Assembly (NCBI GenBank): GCA_002256145.1 | Contig: NKIP01000013.1 | Span: forward strand, 51,211-115,210 | From: Comamonadaceae bacterium PBBC1 | GTDB lineage: Bacteria; Pseudomonadota; Gammaproteobacteria; Burkholderiales; Burkholderiaceae_C | Direction of reading: 5' to 3' | DNA: 64,000 nt | In this document: positions 55,011-63,849 of the stretch, in pieces | Numbering within the stretch: position 1 is the stretch's first letter | How the letters are laid out: every line of letters begins with the position of its first letter | Translations under genes and position numbers: made by a program | The notes under the pieces: model-generated | Databases searched by the model: none | The model's input: only the letters and a program-made list of their open reading frames with translations | Told to the model about the DNA's origin: nothing

Positions 55011-55856
55011 TCAGGTGTAACGCTTGCTGCGCAGGTTGTTCTTCATGTCGCGCAAAACGGGTTGCAATTCTTCGCCGATGCGCAGGGCCACGGTGGTGGC
55101 CAAAATATCGATGATGAGCAGGTGCAGCAAGCGCGAGACCATGGGGCTGTATTTGTCGTAGCCCTCGGGGTGGTCGGCCGTCAGGTGAATGTGCCCGGCG
55201 CTGGCCAGGGGTGAACCGCTGGCGGTGATGACTATTGTTGTGGCACCTTGTTTTTTGGCAATGTCGCAGGCGTCCATCAGATCGCGGGTGCGGCCGGAGT
55301 TGGAGATGATCACGGCACAGTCGCCGGGGCGCAGCATGGAGGCGCTCATGACCTGCATGTGGCCGTCGCTGTAGGCGATGGCGTTGACGCCCAGGCGGAA
55401 GAATTTGTGCTGCGCGTCTTGCGCCACGATACCGGAGTTGCCTACCCCGTAAAACTCGATGCGGCGGTTGGTTTTTTGCGTGGCGGCCAGGGCTTGTGCG
55501 GCGTGTTCCAGCGCGAATGAGCTGGCGTCGTTGCGGTATTTCAAGAACGCCGCCACCGTGTTGTCGATCACCTTGACGGCGATGTCGCTGGTTTTGTCGT
55601 CTGCGTCCACGCTGCGGTGGATGAAGGGCACGCCTTCGCTGACGCTGCCAGCGAGTTTGAGTTTGAAGTCGGACAGGCCGTCGTAGCCCATGCTGCGGCA
55701 AAAGCGCACCACGGTGGGTTTGCTCACATGCGAGCGATCGGCCAATTCGGTGACGGGCAAGTTGGCAAAGGCCCGTGGGTCGGCCAGCACGAGCTTGCCC
55801 ACACGTTGCTCGGCGGGGGCCAAGGAGGGCAGGGAGGCTTTGATTCGGTCGAGCAT
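55011..55856 (-). CDS. hexR: RpiR-family regulator HexR
   Basis: 281 residues. The N-terminal HTH_6 (about 1-77, including SHVSKPTVVRFCRSMGYDGLSDFK) precedes a SIS sugar-phosphate-binding domain (about 125-255, with YGVGNSGIVAQDAQ and SNSGRTRDLMDACD). HexR represses glucose-catabolic genes and is released by 2-keto-3-deoxy-6-phosphogluconate. It lies 15 nt downstream of zwf, the usual pairing. Confidence 0.92.
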   Translation of the reverse strand: MLDRIKASLPSLAPAEQRVGKLVLADPRAFANLPVTELADRSHVSKPTVVRFCRSMGYDGLSDFKLKLAGSVSEGVPFIHRSVDADDKTSDIAVKVIDNTVAAFLKYRNDASSFALEHAAQALAATQKTNRRIEFYGVGNSGIVAQDAQHKFFRLGVNAIAYSDGHMQVMSASMLRPGDCAVIISNSGRTRDLMDACDIAKKQGATTIVITASGSPLASAGHIHLTADHPEGYDKYSPMVSRLLHLLIIDILATTVALRIGEELQPVLRDMKNNLRSKRYT

Positions 55857-55871
55857 GGGGTGTCTCCGGTT

Positions 55872-57335
55872 TTAAATTTCTTCAGACCAGCAATGGCCGT
55901 CACGGGCAATCATGGCGCTCGATGCACTGGGGCCCCAGGTGCCTGCGGCGTAGGGGCGCGGTCCGGTGGGGTCGTCTTGCCAGTGCTGCAGGATCGGCTC
56001 GACCCAGCGCCAGGCTTCTTCTTGTTCGTCGCTGCGCACAAACAGGTTCAGGCGTCCATCGAGCACATCGAGCAGCAGGCGTTCGTAGGCGCCCACGCGC
56101 TGGTTGCCAAAGCGTTTGTCAAAGTCCAGGTCCAGGTGCACCGGGCTCAGGGTGGCCCCGCCGCTGCCTTGGCCGCGTTTGCTTTGGCCTTGGGCAAACA
56201 GGTGCAGCTCCAGCCCGTCTTTGGGTTGCAGGTGGATGACGAGTTTGTTGACTTGGCCCACCGGGCTTTTGAAAATTTCGTGCGGAGTGGGGCGGAAGTT
56301 GATTTCGATGTGCGCCTCGCGAGCGGCCATGCGTTTGCCGGTGCGGATGTAAAACGGCACGCCCGCCCAGCGCCAGTTGGCGATTTCGGTGCGCAGGGCC
56401 ACAAAGGTTTCGGTGCTGCTTTGCGGGTTGACGCCTGTTTCGTCGCGGTAGCCCGGCACAGACTGACCGAACACGTTGCCCGCGCTGTATTGGCCGCGAA
56501 TGACGTGTTGGCTCAGCGTCTCGGGCGTCCAGCGTTTCAGGGCCCGCAGCACCTTGAGTTTTTCGTCGCGAATCGCGTCGGCGTGTGCGTTGATGGGCGG
56601 CTCCATGGCGATGGCACACAGCAGTTGCAGGGCGTGGTTTTGCACCATGTCGCGCAGCGCACCCGTGGTCTCATAAAAGCCGCCGCGCTTTTCCACACCC
56701 AGCTCTTCGGCCATGGTGATCTGGATGTTGGCGATGTGCTCGCGCCGCCACAGGGGTTCAAACAGGGCGTTGCCAAAGCGCATGGCAAACAGGTTTTGCA
56801 CCGCTGGCTTGCCCAGGTAGTGGTCAATCCGGAAAATTTGCTGTTCTTTGAACACCTTTCCCACCGCGGTGTTGATGCTGCGGTTGGAGGCGAGGTCATG
56901 GCCCAAGGGCTTTTCCAGCACGATGCGGGTCTTGGGGGTGTTCAGCCCGTGGGCGGCGAGTTGTTCGCACACGGTGGTGAACAAGCTGGGGGCGGTGGAC
57001 AGGTACATCACCACGTTGTCGGTCTCGCGCTCGGCCAGGCGGGCCGACAGGGCGGCGTAGGCCTCGGCTTGCGACAAGTCCATGCGCACGTAGCACAGCA
57101 GGGCGGCAAAGCGGGCGAACTCTTCGGGTTTGGGGCGCTTGTCGCCTTCGACTTGTTCAAAGCGCGACTGGATTTGCTGGCGGTATTGCTCGTCCGTCAG
57201 GTCGTCGCGGCCCACGCCGATGATGCGGCCGCCTTCGGGCAAGGTGTCGTGCCGGAAAGCCTGAAACAAAGCGGGCATGAGTTTGCGCCAAACCAGATCG
57301 CCCGTGCCACCGAAAAAAACCAGATCAAAAGCCAT
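55872..57335 (-). CDS. zwf: Glucose-6-phosphate 1-dehydrogenase
   Basis: 487 residues. The Rossmann start is FFGGTGDLVWRKLMPAL, and the active-site RIDHYLGK motif lies near residue 174. The C-terminal substrate region includes RIRTGKRMAAREA-like residues (FYIRTGKRMAAREAH). It oxidises glucose-6-phosphate to the lactone with NADP or NAD. It is divergent from tal with a possible operator between them. Confidence 0.96.
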   Translation of the reverse strand: MAFDLVFFGGTGDLVWRKLMPALFQAFRHDTLPEGGRIIGVGRDDLTDEQYRQQIQSRFEQVEGDKRPKPEEFARFAALLCYVRMDLSQAEAYAALSARLAERETDNVVMYLSTAPSLFTTVCEQLAAHGLNTPKTRIVLEKPLGHDLASNRSINTAVGKVFKEQQIFRIDHYLGKPAVQNLFAMRFGNALFEPLWRREHIANIQITMAEELGVEKRGGFYETTGALRDMVQNHALQLLCAIAMEPPINAHADAIRDEKLKVLRALKRWTPETLSQHVIRGQYSAGNVFGQSVPGYRDETGVNPQSSTETFVALRTEIANWRWAGVPFYIRTGKRMAAREAHIEINFRPTPHEIFKSPVGQVNKLVIHLQPKDGLELHLFAQGQSKRGQGSGGATLSPVHLDLDFDKRFGNQRVGAYERLLLDVLDGRLNLFVRSDEQEEAWRWVEPILQHWQDDPTGPRPYAAGTWGPSASSAMIARDGHCWSEEI

Positions 57336-57346
57336 GATGTTCTAGA

Positions 57347-57376
57347 GTTACATGAAAAATTGTTTTGTAATGTAAC
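57347..57376. promoter_or_regulatory. Inverted repeat between zwf and tal, candidate HexR operator
   Basis: GTTACAT (57347-57353) and ATGTAAC (57370-57376) form a perfect inverted repeat with a 16-nt AT-rich spacer. The element lies just 12 nt upstream of the zwf start. TGTAA/TTACA half-sites resemble known HexR sites, so autoregulation of zwf-hexR and control of tal is plausible. Confidence 0.5.
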
Positions 57377-57531
57377 TTTGTTTCACGGATAATTCAAGCA
57401 CTTTGCATTTTTTGCTCAGGCCCATGGCTTGGCTGGCGCTGCGTGTGGAGGGGCAGACCCCTTTGACTGCAGACCACGCTGGCCGCACAGGCCTTTGAAC
57501 CTTGTTTGGCACTCTTGAAACCCACCTGACC

Positions 57532-58479
57532 ATGAACCAACTCGACGCCCTCAAACAATTCACCACCGTGGTGGCCGACACCGGCGACTTCAAGCAATTG
57601 GCCCAATTTCAGCCGCAAGACGCGACCACCAACCCGTCCTTGATTTTGAAGGCCGTGCAAAAGCCCGAATACGCCCCCTTGCTGGCCGAAGCCGTGGCCG
57701 CACACCGTGGCCAGCCCCTGGACGTGGTGATGGACCACTTGCTGGTGCGCTTTGGCTGCGAAATTTTGAAGACCATTCCGGGTCGCGTGTCCACCGAAGT
57801 GGATGCCCGTTTGAGCTTTGACACCGCCGCCACCGTGGCGCGTGCGCGTCGCATCATGGCGCTGTACGAGGCGCAGGGCATTCCGCGTGATCGCGTGCTG
57901 ATCAAGATCGCCTCGACCTGGGAAGGCATTCAGGCCGCAGCCGAGCTGGAGCGCGAAGGCATCCGTTGCAACCTGACGCTGCTGTTTGCGTTTTGTCAGG
58001 CGGTGGCGTGTGGGCAAGCCCGGGTGCAGCTGATCTCGCCTTTTGTGGGCCGCATCTACGACTGGTACAAAAAATCCGCTGGCGCTGCTTGGGACGAAGC
58101 GGCCAAGTCGGGCGCGAACGACCCCGGCGTGCAGTCGGTGCGGGCGATCTTCAACCACTACAAAAAGCACGGCATTGCGACCGAGGTGATGGGTGCGTCG
58201 TTCCGCAACATGGGCCAGATCACGGCGCTGGCCGGTTGCGATTTGTTGACCATCAGCCCTGAGTTGTTGGCGCAGCTGGCCGCGACCGAGGCCCCGCTGA
58301 GCCAGGCTTTGGATGCCGCTGCGGCCCAAGCCATGGACCTGCCCGCAATGGGTTATGACGAAGCGTCTTTCCGCTTGGCCCTGAACGAAGACGCCATGGC
58401 CACCGAGAAGCTGGCCGAAGGCATTCGCGCGTTTTGCGCCGATGCTGTGAAACTTGAAGAGTTGATGAAGAAAGCCTGA
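57532..58479 (+). CDS. tal: Transaldolase
   Basis: 315 residues from ATG 57532 ([19 protein letters not shown]). The active-site Lys is in [13 protein letters not shown] near residue 127, and the N-terminal DATTNPSLI motif and [14 protein letters not shown] are conserved. It transfers dihydroxyacetone units in the non-oxidative pentose-phosphate pathway. It is followed, after a repeat-rich 264-nt gap, by pgi. Confidence 0.95.
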   Translation: MNQLDALKQFTTVVADTGDFKQLAQFQPQDATTNPSLILKAVQKPEYAPLLAEAVAAHRGQPLDVVMDHLLVRFGCEILKTIPGRVSTEVDARLSFDTAATVARARRIMALYEAQGIPRDRVLIKIASTWEGIQAAAELEREGIRCNLTLLFAFCQAVACGQARVQLISPFVGRIYDWYKKSAGAAWDEAAKSGANDPGVQSVRAIFNHYKKHGIATEVMGASFRNMGQITALAGCDLLTISPELLAQLAATEAPLSQALDAAAAQAMDLPAMGYDEASFRLALNEDAMATEKLAEGIRAFCADAVKLEELMKKA

Positions 58480-58495
58480 CATCCCGTGTGACTTT

Positions 58496-58728
58496 GTAGG
58501 TTGGCACCTTCAGGTCCGACAAGCCTTTGTGGACGGCTTGCGGTTTGTCAGTCGCTTCGCGAAGTGATGGCTGTCGGGGCTGAAGTCGCCGACCTACAAA
58601 TACCCTTGTAGGTCGGTACCTTCAGGTCCGACATGTGTAGGCTTGGTGCAGGTTCACGTCGGGGCTGAAGTCGCCGACCTGCAACTATTTGGAAAACGTT
58701 GTCGATGCTTGCTCTGCAAGCGATCCAT
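58496..58728. repeat. Palindromic repeats between tal and pgi
   Basis: Four units of the GTCGGGGCT...GACCTAC family (58496-58520, 58573-58597, 58608-58632, 58658-58682) alternate in orientation and pair into long hairpins; they match the element after ahcY. A degenerate GCTTGC/GCAAGC REP unit follows at about 58704-58728, close to the pgi start. Both repeat families therefore meet here. Confidence 0.8.
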
Positions 58729-58743
58729 TCACTGAAAGATCCT

Positions 58744-60276
58744 ATGCGTTGTGACTTGACCCCCGCCTGGAAAAACCTGCAACACCATGCGCAGGGCTTT
58801 GCTGGTTTTGATTTGCGCACGGCTTTTGCGACCGATGCGTACCGTGCGGATGCGTTGAGCCAGGCGGCCCCTTATGTGTTTGCCGACTTGTCGAAAAATC
58901 ACACCGATACATCCACCGAAGCGCTGTTGATGGAGCTGGCCAAGCAAACTGGTTTGGCCTCGCACCGCGACGCCATGTTCCGTGGCGAGCCCATCAACAA
59001 CACCGAGGGCCGTGCCGTGATGCATTGGCTGCTGCGCCAACCTGAAGGCTCTTTGGGCGGTGATTTGGCCGCACCTCTGAAGCTGGTGCACGACACCCTC
59101 CAACCCATGTTGGCGTATGCCGAGAGCATCCGCGCTGATGCGCAGATCACCGACGTGGTGAACATCGGCATTGGTGGCTCGGACCTGGGGCCGCAAATGG
59201 CGGTGCTGGCGCTGCAAGACTTCGTGATGCAGGGCAAGCGTTTTCACTTTGTGTCCAACGTCGATGGTCATGAACTTGCTGGCGTGCTCAAGGGCTTGAA
59301 GGCCGAGAACACGCTGTTCCTGATCGCCTCCAAAACCTTCACCACCATCGAGACCATGACCAATGCCCGCTCGGCGCTGGCCTGGTTCCGGAGCCAGGGC
59401 GGAGTCGATGTGTCGCGCCACTTTGCGGCGCTCACCACCCACGTGGCCGCTGCGGCCGAGATGGGCATCACCACCACCTTCGGTTTTTGGGACTGGGTGG
59501 GTGGGCGTTATTCGGTGTGGTCGGCCATTGGCTTGCCGGTGGCGATTGCCATCGGGGCGCAGGGTTTCAGGGACTTGCTGGCCGGGGCGCACGCGATGGA
59601 CCAGCATTTTCAGACCGCGCCGCTGGAGCGCAACTTGCCGGTGCGGCTGGGCTTGCTTGACGTTTGGTACCGCAACTTTTTGAGCTACACCAGCCGAAGC
59701 ATTGCGCCCTACCACAGCGCCTTGCGCCGGGTGCCTGCCTATTTGCAGCAGCTCGAGATGGAGAGCAACGGCAAGCGTGTGGACCGCAACGGGCATGCTT
59801 TGCCCTATGGCACCTCACCCGTGCTGTGGGGTGAGCCGGGCACCAACGGGCAACATGCCTACTTTCAGATGTTGCACCAGGGCACGGATGTGGTGCCGCT
59901 GGAATTCATCGCCGTGAAAAAGCCCACACACAGCCTGAAAGATCACCACGAGCTGCTGCTGGCCAATGTGATCGCACAGGCACAGGCGCTCATGCTGGGC
60001 CAGGCCGACGAGGGCGGTCACAAGCACTTTCCCGGCAACCGACCCAGCAGCTTCTTGCTGCTCGATGAACTCACGCCCGCCAGCCTGGGCGCACTGATCG
60101 CCTTGCAGGAGCACCGCGTGTTCGTGAGCGGCTCGGTCTGGGGCATCAACAGCTTCGACCAGTGGGGGGTGGAGCTGGGCAAAGTGCTGGCCAAAGACAT
60201 CCATGCCCGCATCGTGTCGGGCAACGTCAACGGACTGGATGCATCCACTGCGGCCTTGTTGAACAAGGTGCGTTGA
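58744..60276 (+). CDS. pgi: Glucose-6-phosphate isomerase
   Basis: 510 residues from ATG 58744 (MRCDLTPAWKNLQ); a 15-codon N-terminal extension from 58699 would be translated REP sequence and is rejected. Motifs are IGIGGSDLGPQMA, FGFWDWVGGRYSVWSAIGL and the C-terminal INSFDQWGVELGK. It interconverts glucose-6-phosphate and fructose-6-phosphate. With zwf, hexR and tal it makes a sugar-phosphate locus. Confidence 0.96.
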   Translation: MRCDLTPAWKNLQHHAQGFAGFDLRTAFATDAYRADALSQAAPYVFADLSKNHTDTSTEALLMELAKQTGLASHRDAMFRGEPINNTEGRAVMHWLLRQPEGSLGGDLAAPLKLVHDTLQPMLAYAESIRADAQITDVVNIGIGGSDLGPQMAVLALQDFVMQGKRFHFVSNVDGHELAGVLKGLKAENTLFLIASKTFTTIETMTNARSALAWFRSQGGVDVSRHFAALTTHVAAAAEMGITTTFGFWDWVGGRYSVWSAIGLPVAIAIGAQGFRDLLAGAHAMDQHFQTAPLERNLPVRLGLLDVWYRNFLSYTSRSIAPYHSALRRVPAYLQQLEMESNGKRVDRNGHALPYGTSPVLWGEPGTNGQHAYFQMLHQGTDVVPLEFIAVKKPTHSLKDHHELLLANVIAQAQALMLGQADEGGHKHFPGNRPSSFLLLDELTPASLGALIALQEHRVFVSGSVWGINSFDQWGVELGKVLAKDIHARIVSGNVNGLDASTAALLNKVR

Positions 60277-60319
60277 CAAAGCGTATCCATGGCAGCGCTG
60301 TTGCCATGAGTAAGCTTTT

Positions 60320-60516
60320 GTGCAGGAGCGGCGCCCTCAATGCAATGGATTGTTTTTTGTATGAGCGGCGCCCTCGCCGCGATGGATCGTTTTTTGTAGG
60401 AGCGGCGCCCTCGCCGCGATGACGCCTCGCAGACCCCCCTCTTCGCACAGGCAGAGGGTCCCCACACCGTTGGCATGGCTGGCCGCTGAGCCCAAAACAG
60501 GCCTTTCACTTCAAAC
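60320..60516. repeat. REP-like units and first copy of a 121-bp module
   Basis: Three REP-like units of the GGCGCCCTCGCC type lie at about 60320-60348 (degenerate), 60359-60385 and 60396-60422. From 60396 to 60516 the sequence matches 62189-62309 over 121 bp with about six substitutions and no gaps. The 317-nt gap between pgi and the cupredoxin gene holds nothing else recognisable. Confidence 0.85.
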
Positions 60517-60593
60517 CGCGCAGGGCCGACAAGCGCCTGCACCGAAGCGGACACATGTCGGAACTCAAGCGACCGGCCCACCGGGCCGCTGGC

Positions 60594-61568
60594 TCAATGT
60601 TTGTGCGAGTTGTGGTCGTGTGGGTCAGCCGGTTTGCTTGGCGCAGTGGGTGTGGCCAGCACTTGCAAAGTGCCACGCATGCCCGCCTCGTAGTGCCCGG
60701 GAATGAGGCAGGCCATTTGCAAGCGCGTGGCTTGGTCAAAGCTCACCACCAACTCGCCGGTTTGCCCGGCTGCCACACGAATGGCGGCCCCTGTGCCGTG
60801 CGGGTGATCGCTGCCATGGGCCGACCCTTGTGCTGCCGCTTGTTTCATCGCCTCGGCGTGAGCGCGTATGTCCTCGTCGCTGCCCAGCACCATTTCATGC
60901 GCAGTGCGGCCCGAATTGGTGACCACAAAACGGATGGTTTCTCCGGCGTGCACGTCGATCTGGCTGGGTGTGAAACGCATGTTGTCATCCATGTTCACGG
61001 CGATGCTGCGACTGACCACTTGCGCGATGACCCCGGCCTTGGGGGGGGCACCATGGTGGTCGTCTGTTGCAGCGGTCTCGCCGTGGCTGTGCCCTGTGAC
61101 TGCCAAGTCGGGGTGGCGTTCCAGCCACTGCCAAGCGGCCCAACTGCCGGCTGAGACGGCCATGCCAACCACCAGCACATACACCGTGGCCGCCCGTGAC
61201 CAGTGGCGGGGCGCACTCAGTCCCAGAGCCAGTACCGAGATGAAAAAGCCCAGCGGCACCACCCAGGTGCTGCGTGCGGGCGAGTCCGGAAAGTGCTGCA
61301 AACCGCCCGTGAAAAAGCCCAGGCCAATCGAGAGCAAAGTGCCCAGCACCAAGGTCTGCAGCAAGCCCGAGCTTGGTGTGTCATCCGAGTCTGCATTCAG
61401 CCGGTGCTCGAGCCAAGCGCCCAGCACAAACAGCACGATGCCAATGGCAGCGGTCCACAGTGAGCGTGTGCCGCTGAAAAAGCCGTGGTTCACGGCGCCC
61501 GAAATGAAGCTGATGCCCGAATACTTGAGCAGCATCGCCCCGTGGTGTTGTTGAAAAGAAGAAGTCAT
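60594..61568 (-). CDS. Membrane-anchored cupredoxin-domain protein
   Basis: 324 residues. The first 150 residues have four hydrophobic segments (about 36-54, 69-89, 102-118 and 127-147). A His/Asp/Gly-rich linker (158-175) leads to a cupredoxin domain with type-1 copper ligands His224 (TAHE), Cys287, His292 and Met297. A His-rich tail (DPHDHNSHKH) ends the protein. It probably handles copper at the periplasmic face. The copper-related genes downstream on both strands support this. The exact partner is unknown. Confidence 0.83.
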   Translation of the reverse strand: MTSSFQQHHGAMLLKYSGISFISGAVNHGFFSGTRSLWTAAIGIVLFVLGAWLEHRLNADSDDTPSSGLLQTLVLGTLLSIGLGFFTGGLQHFPDSPARSTWVVPLGFFISVLALGLSAPRHWSRAATVYVLVVGMAVSAGSWAAWQWLERHPDLAVTGHSHGETAATDDHHGAPPKAGVIAQVVSRSIAVNMDDNMRFTPSQIDVHAGETIRFVVTNSGRTAHEMVLGSDEDIRAHAEAMKQAAAQGSAHGSDHPHGTGAAIRVAAGQTGELVVSFDQATRLQMACLIPGHYEAGMRGTLQVLATPTAPSKPADPHDHNSHKH

Positions 61569-61660
61569 GTGTCCATCCTTGCGCGGCTAATGCTCGCGCG
61601 TTTTGATCGGTCTGCTGCACGGGTCCAGGCCCGCGCAGAGCGTGAAAAGAGGTGGATCGT

Positions 61661-62068
61661 TCAGGGGATGGGCGGGCGCAACACAGGGCGCAGGTTCGCG
61701 CTTTGCCAGTCCTGTCGCGGGCTGGTGGGGTGCGCGGCATGTGCACGGTGCAGTGCCATGCAGGGCTCACTGTCCAAACCAAAGGCACAGCAATGGTGAC
61801 AGTCGATGGGGTTGCCAGAAGGGCCGTCTGTGTCCACTGAAGCGGGGTGGAGCGGGTGCCCCTTGACTTCAAGGTGACGGGTCGCGTGTCCGTGGCATTC
61901 GGGCAAAGTGGCCAGAGGCACTGGGTCGTGAACTGTGGGGGATGTTGTGGCCGAGACTTCGCTCAGAGTGGGCTCAGCCCATGACCATTGAATGGGCATG
62001 GCCATGACCGAGCCCAGGCTCATTTTGAGCACCATCAGCCAGATCAACCACCCAGAGCAAGAACGCAT
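61661..62068 (-). CDS. Small exported Cys/His-rich protein, copper-cluster type
   Basis: 135 residues. A hydrophobic N-terminus (about 7-24) looks like a signal peptide. The rest is rich in His and Cys: C58-H-G-H61, C90-H-H-C-C94 and several more His near 107-113. No known enzyme domain is visible. Similar small Cys/His-rich exported proteins (DUF2946 or CopL-like) accompany copper resistance genes, so periplasmic copper binding is a reasonable guess. It is upstream of the cupredoxin gene on the same strand, 92 nt apart. Confidence 0.6.
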   Translation of the reverse strand: MRSCSGWLIWLMVLKMSLGSVMAMPIQWSWAEPTLSEVSATTSPTVHDPVPLATLPECHGHATRHLEVKGHPLHPASVDTDGPSGNPIDCHHCCAFGLDSEPCMALHRAHAAHPTSPRQDWQSANLRPVLRPPIP

Positions 62069-62153
62069 CCAGTCATCTTATCGGTAGTCGCAACAGGCCA
62101 GCGGCCCAACATCCAAAAAGCCCCGCAAGCCGTTCACCTTGGGTGGCTTTTGT

Positions 62154-62309
62154 GTAGAAGCGGTGCCCTCGCCGCGATGGATTTTTTTGTAGGAGCGGCG
62201 CCCTCGCCGCGATGATGCCTCGCAAACCCGCCTCCTCGCACAGGCAGAGGGTCCCCACACCGTTGGCATGGCTGGCCGCTGAGCCCAGCACAGGCCTTTC
62301 ACTTCAAAT
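62154..62309. repeat. REP-like units and second copy of the 121-bp module
   Basis: Two REP-like units (62154-62180 and 62189-62215) are followed by the second copy of the module seen at 60396-60516. The two copies are in the same orientation and bracket the cupredoxin and Cys/His-rich genes. The remainder of the 342-nt gap before the DUF411-CusF gene shows no other feature. Confidence 0.85.
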
Positions 62310-62410
62310 CTCACTGGGCCGGATCAATGGCTTGATTTTGCCTGTCGGATTCCGGGCCATTTTGAAGCGGGCATGATCGGCTGCATCACCTTTCAAGATG
62401 GGGGCTCACC

Positions 62411-63190
62411 ATGAGCAATTCACACATCAAAGCCATGCCCAGACGCCAATGGCTTGCAGCAGCATCTGTGCTGGCTGTCTTTGGTTTTCATCGCACAGCG
62501 CTGGCGCAAGCCACCTTGGTGCAAGTCTGGAAAGACCCCAACTGCGGCTGTTGCCAGTTGTGGGTGGAACACCTGCAGGCCAGTGGCTTCAAGGTCGAGG
62601 TGCGCGATGTGGGCAACACCGCCGCCCGCAAGCGCTTGGGCATGCCCGAGCAACTCGGCTCCTGCCACACCGCCAGCGTGGGCGGTTATGTCATTGAGGG
62701 CCATGTGCCTGCCGCCGACATTCACCGTCTCTTGAAAGAGCGGCCTGTGGCCCTGGGTTTGTCGGTGCCCGGCATGCCCATTGGCAGCCCAGGCATGGAT
62801 GGCCCCGAATACAAAGGACGCAAAGACGCCTATGACGTGCTATTGGTGCCAAAAGACGGCAGCAGCAAAAGCTTTCAACGCTACCCCGGGCTACGCCGCA
62901 TGGCCCAGCGTGAGGGTCTGCAACGGGTGAGCAGTTATACCGCCGCGCTGCCTTGGGTCACGGCCGAGGTGCGGCACATCGACAAGGCCGCGGGCAAGGT
63001 GGCTCTCAAGCACGGCGAGATCAAAAACCTGGACATGCCGTCCATGAGCATGGTGTTCCAAGTCCAAGACCCGAGCCAACTCGACGGTTTGCGTGTCGGC
63101 CAGAAAGTCCGCTTTCAAGCGGTGCAGGGCCAAGGCGCTTGCTGGGTGTTGAAGATCGCTGCTGGGGGGCGGTTTGTGAAGCCGCGTTGA
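62411..63190 (+). CDS. DUF411-CusF fusion, periplasmic copper-binding protein
   Basis: 259 residues. A signal peptide (RRQWLAAASVLAVFGFHRTALAQ) precedes a DUF411 domain (about 35-165) with KDPNCGCC (Cys45, 47, 48), SCHT (Cys85, His86) and GHVP (His98). The C-terminal part (about 183-250) is CusF-like, with copper ligands His201, Met212 and Met214. Met209 occupies the place where E. coli CusF has Trp44. Two copper-binding modules in one polypeptide suggest copper chaperoning or buffering in the periplasm. It is divergent from the Cys/His-rich gene. Confidence 0.85.
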   Translation: MSNSHIKAMPRRQWLAAASVLAVFGFHRTALAQATLVQVWKDPNCGCCQLWVEHLQASGFKVEVRDVGNTAARKRLGMPEQLGSCHTASVGGYVIEGHVPAADIHRLLKERPVALGLSVPGMPIGSPGMDGPEYKGRKDAYDVLLVPKDGSSKSFQRYPGLRRMAQREGLQRVSSYTAALPWVTAEVRHIDKAAGKVALKHGEIKNLDMPSMSMVFQVQDPSQLDGLRVGQKVRFQAVQGQGACWVLKIAAGGRFVKPR

Positions 63191-63302
63191 TGTGAGCGAA
63201 AGCCTCTCGGACAATAAAGAAGCTTCAAGGTCGCTCATTTGACTTAGAGTGTTTGGCAAAGGAAGCAGAGTTTTATACTTGGGAATGCCGTTCGTAAGTA
63301 TT

Positions 63303-63830
63303 TTATTGAGAAACCTGTTGCGTTACTGGCTGGCTTTCGCTGAATCTAGTTAGTTTTAAATCAATAACGCCCGTCCTTTTAAAAGTGTCGAACCCAATTC
63401 TTTTGGCCGCTGCTTCACTCATAAATAGCTGAGCATTTGAAACATCGCCAGTAGGCCTCGCTACTATTTTTTGGACAATAAATCTCAAAGATGCTTGGAA
63501 GGTGTTGTCGGTAAAATTTGATAGTTGTACAGTATCGCCTGCCTTTAAAGCTAAGTTGCTATCGTGATAAACCACTAGAAGGTTTTCGTTTATTTCACGC
63601 GGATTGACACCAACTTTGACGGTGATTCCTCCAACAAGGGATGTTTCTAGGTTTTTTGATAACTTTTGAGTATGAATTTTTATCTCTCGAACGGACTGAA
63701 CTACCTCTGTACTTAACTCGCGGACTCCACTTGTTGCAAACCACCATACCACCGTAAAAATTATCTGGACGGCAAATAGAGAGATATTAATAAGCGCGCC
63801 GTTTTTCTTGAAAAAATTGGTGATCTGCAT
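63303..63830 (-). CDS. AT-rich gene for a small membrane-anchored protein of unknown function
   Basis: 175 residues. One hydrophobic segment (about 14-33) is followed by a helical stretch (VRELSTEVVQSVREIKIHTQKLSKNLE), possibly coiled coil, and a beta-rich C-terminal part. I do not recognise a family. Codon use is much richer in A and T than in the rest of the window, a sign of recent acquisition. The start lies next to the left end of an IS30-type element, which may have separated it from its promoter. Confidence 0.6.
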   Translation of the reverse strand: MQITNFFKKNGALINISLFAVQIIFTVVWWFATSGVRELSTEVVQSVREIKIHTQKLSKNLETSLVGGITVKVGVNPREINENLLVVYHDSNLALKAGDTVQLSNFTDNTFQASLRFIVQKIVARPTGDVSNAQLFMSEAAAKRIGFDTFKRTGVIDLKLTRFSESQPVTQQVSQ

Positions 63831-63849
63831 TTTTGTTGATTTTTAAACT

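Noticed and set aside
55617..57392. 591-codon open frame on the plus strand opposite hexR and zwf
   Set aside because: Shadow of zwf and hexR; no family features.
58699..58743. 15-residue N-terminal extension of pgi
   Set aside because: Encoded by a degenerate REP unit; the downstream ATG has better context and matches the family.
60227..62314. Two similar small minus-strand frames over the 121-bp module (AQRPAMPTVWGPSAC in both)
   Set aside because: Their similarity is explained by the duplicated non-coding module and REP units; there is no start context or coding bias.
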